This document shows, one piece after another, positions 57,334 through 64,000 of a DNA stretch of 64,000 nucleotides (its first letter is position 1; each line of letters starts with the position of its first letter). The stretch is taken from positions 1 through 64,000 of the forward strand of contig JAGKTQ010000001.1 in assembly GCA_021153325.1 (NCBI GenBank), read 5' to 3'. Both the position numbers and the translations under genes were made by a program. Below the pieces are notes generated by a model that saw nothing but the letters and a program-made list of their open reading frames with translations, did not search any database and was not told where the DNA came from. The DNA comes from Lachnospiraceae bacterium (GTDB taxonomy: Bacteria > Bacillota > Clostridia > Lachnospirales > Lachnospiraceae).

Positions 57334-59115
57334 ATGTATTATCCAGATGAATTAGTAGAAGAAGTCAGAGCAAAGAGTGACATTGTAGACGTGATTTCCG
57401 GGTATGTGCGTATTCAGAAAAAGGGTAGCAGCTATTTTGGACTGTGCCCATTCCACAACGAAAAGTCTCCTTCTTTTTCCGTGTCGCCGAGCAAACAGAT
57501 GTATTACTGTTTTGGATGCGGAGCAGGGGGGAATGTATTTACCTTTGTGATGAATTATGAAAATTTTACGTTTCCTGAAGCAATCAAGATGCTGGCGGAA
57601 CGTGCCGGCGTGAACTTGCCGGAAATAGAGTACTCAGATGAAATCAAGAAAAAAGAAAACCGGCGTGCCAGACTTTTAGAAGTAAATAAGGAAGCAGCTA
57701 AATATTTTTTCTATCAGCTTAGAAGTGAAAAGGGTGCTATTGGGTACCGGTATTTGTCGAACAGACAGCTTTCGGACGAGACGATCAAGCAGTTCGGTTT
57801 GGGATTTGCCAATAAAACAAGTGATGATCTGACAAGATATTTAAAGACAAAAGGCTATACCGATGACTTGATTCAGGAAGCTGGACTTGCCAGTTTTGAT
57901 GAACGGTTTGGAATGCACGATAAGTTTTGGAACAGAGTGATATTCCCGATTCAGGACATTAACCACAGAGTCATTGGTTTTGGCGGAAGAGTTATGGGAG
58001 ATGGAGAACCGAAATATTTAAACTCCCCGGAAACACCAGTATTTGATAAGAGCCGAAATTTGTATGGCTTGAATTTCGCAAGGACAGCTAGGAAAAATAA
58101 CATCATTTTGTGCGAAGGTTACATGGATGTGATTGCCATGCATCAGGCAGGATTCAATCAGGCAGTTGCATCTTTGGGAACTGCATTTACACCGGGACAG
58201 GCAAATCTGTTGCGGCGCTATACAGAAGAGGTATTACTTGCTTATGATAGTGATGGAGCAGGTACAAAAGCAGCACTTCGTGCAATCGCTATTTTGAAAG
58301 AGGTGGATCTGTCCGGTAAGGTCATTAATCTGGAACCTTATAAAGATCCGGACGAATTTATAAAAAATCTTGGAAAAGAAGCATTCCAGGAGCGCATTGA
58401 TCATGCAGAAAACAGCTTTTTCTTTGAAATCCGTATTTTGGAGCGGGATTATAATATGAATGATCCGGAATCCAAAACGAAATTCCACAGAGAGATCGCT
58501 AAAAAGCTATGTGGATTTTCCGAGGAAGTAGAGAGAGAAAATTATATTAGTGCCATTGCAGAAAAATATCATATCGGTTTTGATAATTTAAGAAAACTGG
58601 TAGCTTCTTATGCGGCACAGACCGGGTTAGTAAAGCCGGTAGAACGCCCCAAATCCGGCATTCAGAAAAAGAATGTACCGGAAGATAATATCAAACGGGT
58701 ACAAAGACTGCTGATCACATGGATCACAGACGAACCTAAATTGTACCACAAAATAAAAAAATATATTTCCGCCGGTGATTTTACCGAGGATTTATATAAA
58801 GTTGTTGCGGACAAGCTCTTTACAAGTTTAGAAGAAGGTAATTATAATCCGGCTTCTATCATCAGCAGTTTTGCAGATGAAGAGGAGCAGAGGGAAGCAG
58901 CAGCCCTGTTCAATACGAAATTAGAAGCGTTAGAAACAGAGCAGGACAGGGAAAAGGCATTTCATGATATTTTGTATGCGGTCAAGAAAAACAGTTTTGA
59001 TTACTATTCCACAAGACTGGGAACCGATGTAGAAGCCTTAAATAAGGTGATTGAAGGAAAAAAAGCATTGGAAGAGCTTGGTAAAACGCATATTTCTATA
59101 GACGAAAGCCAATAA
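57334..59115 (+). CDS. dnaG: DNA primase
   Basis: This 593-residue enzyme makes RNA primers at the replication fork. The zinc domain is CPFHNEKSPSFSVSPSKQMY followed by CFGCGAGG (CHC2 type, about residues 38-65). The Toprim core has LCEGYMDVIAMHQAGFNQAV, then LLAYDSDGAGTKAALRAI. The C-terminal DnaB-binding region runs from about 430. GTGAGATC precedes the ATG. It lies between dgt and rpoD, a classic macromolecular-synthesis order. Confidence 0.98.
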   Translation: MYYPDELVEEVRAKSDIVDVISGYVRIQKKGSSYFGLCPFHNEKSPSFSVSPSKQMYYCFGCGAGGNVFTFVMNYENFTFPEAIKMLAERAGVNLPEIEYSDEIKKKENRRARLLEVNKEAAKYFFYQLRSEKGAIGYRYLSNRQLSDETIKQFGLGFANKTSDDLTRYLKTKGYTDDLIQEAGLASFDERFGMHDKFWNRVIFPIQDINHRVIGFGGRVMGDGEPKYLNSPETPVFDKSRNLYGLNFARTARKNNIILCEGYMDVIAMHQAGFNQAVASLGTAFTPGQANLLRRYTEEVLLAYDSDGAGTKAALRAIAILKEVDLSGKVINLEPYKDPDEFIKNLGKEAFQERIDHAENSFFFEIRILERDYNMNDPESKTKFHREIAKKLCGFSEEVERENYISAIAEKYHIGFDNLRKLVASYAAQTGLVKPVERPKSGIQKKNVPEDNIKRVQRLLITWITDEPKLYHKIKKYISAGDFTEDLYKVVADKLFTSLEEGNYNPASIISSFADEEEQREAAALFNTKLEALETEQDREKAFHDILYAVKKNSFDYYSTRLGTDVEALNKVIEGKKALEELGKTHISIDESQ

Positions 59116-59147
59116 TATTTATTACTAATGGAAGGATGGACCATAAA

Positions 59148-60260
59148 ATGGACGAAAACACACAAGCAAAGTTTGAAGAGAAAGTAAAGGAACTTCTCAA
59201 TCTGGCAAAAAAGAAAAAGAATGTCCTTGAATATCAGGAAGTCAGTGATTTCTTTTCAGACCTGCCTTTAGAAGAGGAGCAATTTGAAAAAGTGCTGGAA
59301 GCTTTGGAAGCAAGTAACATCGATGTTCTCCGTATTACAGAGGAGGATGATGTAGATGATGAAGAGATCATCCTGACGGAAGAAGACGAAGTCGATGTAG
59401 AAAATATTGATTTATCCGTTCCTGACGGAATCAGCATTGAAGATCCGGTTCGTATGTATTTGAAAGAAATCGGTAAAGTTCCGTTGCTTTCTGCAGAAGA
59501 GGAAATTGAGCTGGCAAAAAGAATGGAATTAGGTGACGAAGAGGCAAAGAAGAGACTGGCAGAAGCAAATTTACGTCTGGTAGTCAGTATTGCAAAACGT
59601 TACGTGGGACGTGGAATGCTTTTCCTTGATCTGATTCAGGAAGGTAATTTAGGTCTTATTAAGGCTGTAGAAAAATTTGATTATCGTAAAGGATATAAAT
59701 TCTCTACCTATGCAACATGGTGGATTCGTCAGGCGATCACAAGAGCAATCGCAGATCAGGCAAGAACGATTCGTATTCCGGTGCATATGGTAGAAACAAT
59801 TAACAAACTGATTCGTGTGAGCAGACAGTTATTGCAGGAATTAGGACGTGAACCCACTCCGGAAGAAATCGCAGAGGAAATGAATATGCCAGTAGAGCGT
59901 GTTCGTGAGATATTAAAGATTTCTCAGGAACCGGTATCTTTGGAAACACCGATCGGTGAAGAAGAAGACAGTCATCTTGGTGATTTTATTCAGGATGATA
60001 ATGTTCCTGTTCCAGCCGATGCAGCAACATTCACTCTTTTAAAAGAGCAGCTGGTGGAAGTACTTGGTACTTTGACAGAAAGAGAGCAGAAGGTGCTCCG
60101 ATTAAGATTCGGTTTAGACGATGGCAGAGCGAGAACATTGGAAGAAGTAGGAAAAGAATTTAATGTAACGCGTGAACGTATCCGTCAGATCGAAGCAAAA
60201 GCACTTAGAAAATTACGCCATCCAAGCAGAAGCCGTAAGTTGAAAGATTATCTTGATTAG
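59148..60260 (+). CDS. rpoD: RNA polymerase primary sigma factor
   Basis: This 370-residue sigma-70 factor has region 1.1 with acidic linker, region 1.2 (IEDPVRMYLKEIGKVPLL), region 2 (FSTYATWWIRQAITRAIADQ), region 3 and region 4 with the -35-reading helix GKEFNVTRERIRQIEAKALR. It reads the TTGACA/TATAAT promoters noted across the window. I chose ATG 59148, since ATG 59136 abuts the GGAAGG site. It lies 32 bases after dnaG. Confidence 0.98.
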   Translation: MDENTQAKFEEKVKELLNLAKKKKNVLEYQEVSDFFSDLPLEEEQFEKVLEALEASNIDVLRITEEDDVDDEEIILTEEDEVDVENIDLSVPDGISIEDPVRMYLKEIGKVPLLSAEEEIELAKRMELGDEEAKKRLAEANLRLVVSIAKRYVGRGMLFLDLIQEGNLGLIKAVEKFDYRKGYKFSTYATWWIRQAITRAIADQARTIRIPVHMVETINKLIRVSRQLLQELGREPTPEEIAEEMNMPVERVREILKISQEPVSLETPIGEEEDSHLGDFIQDDNVPVPADAATFTLLKEQLVEVLGTLTEREQKVLRLRFGLDDGRARTLEEVGKEFNVTRERIRQIEAKALRKLRHPSRSRKLKDYLD

Positions 60261-60308
60261 AAGAAATAAAAAAACGATAGATTTTAAGAAGAGGCGGATA
60301 AAAGATAA

Positions 60309-61034
60309 ATGGAATTATCCAAAAGATTATATGCGGTTGCTGCTATGGTTACACCCGGAAATATTGTTTGCGATGTAGGGTGTGACCATGGTTATGTATC
60401 GATATTTTTGGTAGAAACAAAGAAAAGTCCAAAGATTTATGCGATGGATGTTAATAAAGGACCGTTGGAACGGGCAGCGGAGCACGTGAAAGAAGCCGGC
60501 TTACAGGATTACATAGAGCTGATACTTTCAGATGGACTCATCGGTATGCCGGAAGGAAAGGCAGATACACTGATCTGCGCTGGAATGGGTGGAAGACTTG
60601 TGATAAAGATTTTATCGGAGAGCATGGAAAAAGTGCGGAAGATGAAAGAACTTATTCTGCAGCCACAGTCGGAGCTCGGATTGGTACGGAAATATTTGAA
60701 AGAGCAGGGCTTTATGATAGACGAGGAGGACATGGTGAAGGAGGATGGAAAATTCTATCCGATCCTTCATGTATGTGTTTCCCATGGGGGATCAAAAGCA
60801 AAAAAAATAGCTGATGAAGCAAAGCAGACAGTCTTTTATAAATATGGTGAAAGACTGTTGTTAAAGAAACATCCGGTCTTAAAAGAATATCTTTTGTGGG
60901 AAGAAGGACTTTTAGACCAAATTGGGGTAGAACTTAAAAAGTCCGGCAGCGATACGGAAAAGACAAAGGAACGGCTTTGTACGCTGGAAGAGGACAGGCA
61001 GCTGAATAAAGAAGCCATGAAATATTTTGAATAA
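60309..61034 (+). CDS. trmK: tRNA (adenine(22)-N(1))-methyltransferase
   Basis: This 241-residue enzyme methylates A22 of bacterial tRNAs. It opens with LSKRLYAVAAMVTPGNIVCD, then VGCDHGYVSIFLVETKK for AdoMet binding, LILSDGLIGMPEGKADTLIC, AGMGGRLVIKILSES and LILQPQSELGLVRKYL, all as in TrmK. A coiled-coil C-terminal part follows. It lies directly after rpoD and before the Nif3-like gene, the usual Firmicute order. Confidence 0.96.
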   Translation: MELSKRLYAVAAMVTPGNIVCDVGCDHGYVSIFLVETKKSPKIYAMDVNKGPLERAAEHVKEAGLQDYIELILSDGLIGMPEGKADTLICAGMGGRLVIKILSESMEKVRKMKELILQPQSELGLVRKYLKEQGFMIDEEDMVKEDGKFYPILHVCVSHGGSKAKKIADEAKQTVFYKYGERLLLKKHPVLKEYLLWEEGLLDQIGVELKKSGSDTEKTKERLCTLEEDRQLNKEAMKYFE

Positions 61035-61086
61035 AACAGAGAGGTATACAAATATATTTTATTGGGGCTAGAAAGGAAGGGGTTAT

Positions 61087-61869
61087 ATGAAGTGTAGTGA
61101 AATTATGGAAAAGCTGGAAGCAATCGCACCGGTTTGCTATGCCGAAGAATGGGATAATGTTGGATTTCTAGCAGGCAGACGGGAGAAAGAAGTACAGACC
61201 GTATTCATTGCCCTTGATGCAACCGATGCAGTGATCGATGAGGCAATAGAAGTCGGCGCAGATATGATTCTGACACATCATCCTTTGATATTTAAGCCAC
61301 TTACAAGGGTGAACGAGGATGACTTTATTGGAAGAAGACTGATAAGACTTATACAGAATGATATAAGCTATTATGCGATGCATACAAATTTTGATGTGAT
61401 GGGCATGGCAGAGGCAGCTTCCGAGGAAATGGGGCTTTTACAGCCGAAGGTCTTAATGGTTACTTATGAAAACGGACAAAAAGCAGAAGGGATCGGCAGA
61501 TATGGAAAACTGAAAGAGGTGTTGTCACTTTCGGAATGTGCTGCTTATGTAAAAGAAGTGTTCCGACTGGAACATGTCAATGTATATGGAGATTTGGAAA
61601 CATCGATTACGGTAGCTGCTATTTCACCGGGATCAGGAAAAAGTGTGGTAAAAGATGCCGTGGCAGCAGGCGTGGATGTGTTAATAACCGGTGACGTGGA
61701 TCATCATATGGGAATTGATTTACAAGCGCAGGGGATTTGCGTAATTGATGCAGGACATTATGGGATCGAGAAAATTTTTGTTCCATATATGAAGGACTTT
61801 TTAAAGAAAGAAATTCCTTCGGTACAGATCTGTATGGCTGAGGAAAAAAATCCTTATTGCACATTGTAA
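61087..61869 (+). CDS. Nif3-like dinuclear metal-centre protein
   Basis: This 260-residue protein belongs to the GTP cyclohydrolase I type 2/Nif3 family. The metal ligands are visible in MILTHHPLIFKPL, YAMHTNFDV and ITGDVDHHMGIDL, followed by DAGHYGIEK. It forms hexamers; the reaction is not firmly known. It is the short form without an inserted PII-like domain. GGAAGGGG precedes the ATG. It follows trmK, as in most Firmicutes. Confidence 0.94.
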   Translation: MKCSEIMEKLEAIAPVCYAEEWDNVGFLAGRREKEVQTVFIALDATDAVIDEAIEVGADMILTHHPLIFKPLTRVNEDDFIGRRLIRLIQNDISYYAMHTNFDVMGMAEAASEEMGLLQPKVLMVTYENGQKAEGIGRYGKLKEVLSLSECAAYVKEVFRLEHVNVYGDLETSITVAAISPGSGKSVVKDAVAAGVDVLITGDVDHHMGIDLQAQGICVIDAGHYGIEKIFVPYMKDFLKKEIPSVQICMAEEKNPYCTL

Positions 61870-61886
61870 AGGAGGAAAACAGGGGC

Positions 61887-63542
61887 ATGGTTACAGTAAA
61901 GATAGATGGTGAAAGTAAACAGTATCCGAAAGGAACTCTTTTTGAAGTAATTGCAAATGACTACCAGGAAAAATATAAGCATATGATCGCGGCAGTTGTA
62001 GAGAACGGAAAAATCAGAGAGCTTTCGAAAAAGTTGACGAAAGATTGTGAGATCAAGTTCATTACACTGAAAGATACGATCGGACATATGACCTATGTGC
62101 GTACAGCACTTATGATCATGTTAAAAGCCATTGAAGATGTAGTTGGAAAAGAAAAAATCACAAAACTTAAAGTGGATTTTGCGATTGGACATGGCTATTA
62201 TTGTGCAGCAGAAGGTGATTTTAAAATTGACAGTCAGCTTGTAGATGAGATCAACGACAGAATGAATGATCTTGTAGAAGCTAAAATCCCGATCACAAAG
62301 CGTCCGTACCATGTGGACGAGGCAATGACGCTTTTCCATGAACAGGGCATGCACGACAAAGAAAAATTATTTAAGTATAGACGAAGTTCGTATATTAATG
62401 TATACTGCATGGATGGGTACTATGATTATTACTATGGTTATATGTTCCCAGATACTTCTTATATAAAATACTTTAATGTCATTGCTTATGACGGTGGTTT
62501 TATGCTGCTTCTTCCGGGTAAGGATGAGCCGGATAAGATTTCCTTCTTTGAACCGAGAGAGAAGCTTTTTAATACGTTAAAGGAAGCGGACGATTGGGGC
62601 AAAAAGCTGGGAGTTGATACGGTAGGAGATTTGAATGACCAGATCTGCAAAGGAAATATCAATAATCTGATCCTAGTGCAGGAGGCATTACAGGAGCGTA
62701 AGATCGGTGAAATCGCAAAGGAAATTGCAGAGCGTGGCGGAGTGAAATTCGTTATGATCGCAGGACCTTCTTCATCCGGTAAGACGACGTTCTCTCATCG
62801 ACTTTCTATTCAGCTCAAGACTTATGGCTTGACACCACATCCGATCGCGATAGATGATTATTTTGTGAATCGAGATAAAACACCGAGAGATGAAAACGGT
62901 GATTACAATTTTGAGTGTCTTGAAGCAATTGACATTGAGCAGTTCAATAAGGATATGTGTGATTTGCTTGCCGGAAAGACGGTACAGCTTCCGAGCTTTA
63001 ATTTCATGAATGGACGTAGAGAATATAATGGAAATTATAAGACACTTGGACCGGATGATATTCTTGTCATTGAAGGAATCCATGGTCTGAATGATAAAAT
63101 GTCCTATGCCCTTCCGAATGAGAGCAAATACAAAATTTATATCAGTGCTCTTACCAGCTTGAACATTGATGAGCACAATCGTATTCCGACAACGGATGGA
63201 AGGCTCTTAAGAAGAATGGTAAGAGATGCCAGAACACGCGGTGCATCCGCAAAGAGAACAATAGAAATGTGGCCTTCTGTAAGACGTGGTGAAGAAGAAA
63301 ACATTTTCCCATTTCAGGAAAGTGCAGATGCCATGTTCAATTCGGTTCTGATCTATGAACTTGCTGTATTAAAACAGTTTGCAGAGCCATTGCTGTTTAG
63401 CATTGGAAAAGACGAACCGGAATATCATGAAGCCAAAAGGCTTTTGAAATTTTTAGGTTATTTCATAGGTGTGAGCAGTGAAAATCTGCCGAACAATTCC
63501 ATTTGCAGGGAGTTTGTAGGCGGTTCCTGTTTCAAGGTTTGA
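61887..63542 (+). CDS. TGS/SAD-like domain plus uridine kinase-like ATPase
   Basis: This 551-residue protein begins with a ThrRS-like N-terminal part: a TGS domain (VTVKIDGESKQYPKGTLFEV, about 1-60), then a region like the second additional domain (VDFAIGHGYYCAAEGDFKID and RPYHVDEAMTLFHEQGMHDK). From about residue 280 a uridine kinase/phosphoribulokinase-like P-loop domain follows, with VMIAGPSSSGKTTFSHRLSI and DDILVIEGIHGLND. The family is common in Clostridia and annotated as a nucleoside kinase; the substrate is untested here. AAAGGAGG lies 11 bases before the ATG at 61887. Confidence 0.93.
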   Translation: MVTVKIDGESKQYPKGTLFEVIANDYQEKYKHMIAAVVENGKIRELSKKLTKDCEIKFITLKDTIGHMTYVRTALMIMLKAIEDVVGKEKITKLKVDFAIGHGYYCAAEGDFKIDSQLVDEINDRMNDLVEAKIPITKRPYHVDEAMTLFHEQGMHDKEKLFKYRRSSYINVYCMDGYYDYYYGYMFPDTSYIKYFNVIAYDGGFMLLLPGKDEPDKISFFEPREKLFNTLKEADDWGKKLGVDTVGDLNDQICKGNINNLILVQEALQERKIGEIAKEIAERGGVKFVMIAGPSSSGKTTFSHRLSIQLKTYGLTPHPIAIDDYFVNRDKTPRDENGDYNFECLEAIDIEQFNKDMCDLLAGKTVQLPSFNFMNGRREYNGNYKTLGPDDILVIEGIHGLNDKMSYALPNESKYKIYISALTSLNIDEHNRIPTTDGRLLRRMVRDARTRGASAKRTIEMWPSVRRGEEENIFPFQESADAMFNSVLIYELAVLKQFAEPLLFSIGKDEPEYHEAKRLLKFLGYFIGVSSENLPNNSICREFVGGSCFKV

Positions 63543-63561
63543 TAATAATAGAAAAGATACG

Positions 63562-63929
63562 ATATTAAGTAGAACGAATGATCGCGGCTGTCTTTATGAC
63601 AGGTGAGGAAAGTCCGGGCTTCGCAGGGCAGGATGCCGGATAACGTCCGGTGGAGGTGACTCCAAGGCTAGTGCAACAGAAATATACCGCTGGGTGGCTT
63701 GCTACCCAGTAAGGGTGGAAAGGCAGTGTAAGAGACTACCGTCCCGTTGGTAACAACGGGAGCCATGTAAACCCCATCCGAAGCAAGGCTAAAAAGAAAG
63801 CAATAGGTTTGCCCGACCTGCTTTCAGGTGAGCCGCTTGAAGCTGCTGGCAACAGTAGTTCTAGATAGATGATCATTCGATGACATTTCGTCATCCGACA
63901 TAACCCGGCTTACGTGTCTGCTTAATATT
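63562..63929 (+). ncRNA. rnpB: RNase P RNA, type A
   Basis: The catalytic RNA of RNase P, which trims tRNA 5' ends. Conserved blocks are GAGGAAAGTCCGGGCT (about 63605-63620), CAACAGAAA, AAGGGTGGAAAGGCAG, AGAGACTACCG, TAAACCCCATCC and the 3' AACCCGGCTTAC. P1 is formed by ATATTAAGTAGA with TCTGCTTAATAT at the ends. P2 is GAATGATC with GATCATTC. The ends are set by the P1 stem and are good to a few bases. Confidence 0.96.
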
Positions 63930-63939
63930 TAGTATTTGA

Positions 63940-64000
63940 AAAGGGGCTTTCATATCAGTATAATGTTCGTACATCATTGTGCTAATGTGAAAGCCTCTTT
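63940..64000 (+). terminator. Terminator after rnpB
   Basis: AAAGGGGCTTTCA (63940-63952) pairs with TGAAAGCCTCTTT (63988-64000) around an internally paired loop. The window ends at the T run. Confidence 0.8.

Overview
The window looks like a low-GC Gram-positive gut anaerobe of the order Lachnospirales/Clostridiales, most likely family Lachnospiraceae. This is inferred from AGGAGG-type ribosome sites throughout, TTGACA-17-TATAAT promoters, the dgt-dnaG-rpoD-trmK-nif3 housekeeping block, a type A RNase P RNA, a tRNA-Leu with an A34 anticodon, and many families typical of that group (DUF4317, DUF4037/DUF4125, DUF6320, FeoB-associated Cys-rich proteins). I see no phage, insertion sequence, CRISPR array or rRNA. 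The genus cannot be fixed from the sequence alone.

Layout. 1-2567: end of feoB with two small Cys-rich/HMA partners and a membrane protein. 2658-4870: NimA-like flavoprotein, voltage-gated K+ channel with RCK-type tail, HD hydrolase. 5069-7447: an SdpR/SdpI-type autoregulated pair and a CPBP protease. 7458-11603: Ogt, a DUF4317 protein, an OPT oligopeptide transporter with a PqqD-like partner. 11624-12870: a large palindrome, a LURP-one remnant and a VbhA/Fic toxin-antitoxin pair. 12961-24416: HAD phosphatase, aroA, an EF-Tu-domain-2/SseB fusion, a GGDEF sensor, CPBP plus XRE regulator, a large TPR-DUF4037-DUF4125 protein and a lipoprotein. 24489-28540: an operon with an iron-box-like palindrome, a truncated DUF454 gene, a heme-b-like membrane protein and a CydD/CydC-like exporter pair, one of them with an internal deletion. 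29185-40809: two amino-acid ABC transporters flanking a cassette of ATP-grasp ligase, alpha-E protein, transglutaminase-like protein and two M14-family proteins. 40912-43502: metal-efflux operon (HMA chaperone, P1B ATPase, SmtB/CadC-like repressor). 43513-49009: MFS, AraC-GGDEF remnant, thioesterase, GNAT, FliD-like protein, an esterase pseudogene, pnuC with a structured leader, and tRNA-Leu(AAG). 49247-51942: uxuA-uxuB. 51959-56147: acyltransferase, DUF6320 and alpha/beta hydrolase, then lrgAB. 56259-64000: dgt, dnaG, rpoD, trmK, nif3-like, a TGS/uridine-kinase protein and rnpB.

Two themes stand out. First, the ATP-grasp/alpha-E/transglutaminase/M14 cassette looks like an amide- or peptide-forming and -trimming system. 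It pairs one intact M14 enzyme with a paralogue that has lost zinc ligands, and it lies between amino-acid importers. All three operons carry a consensus promoter followed almost at once by an intrinsic terminator, which suggests premature termination control. Second, several genes carry clean losses: LURP-one, DUF454, CydC-like, AraC-GGDEF and an esterase. These suggest repeated small deletions, or else assembly collapse. The family assignments rest on motif reading; no database search was possible.
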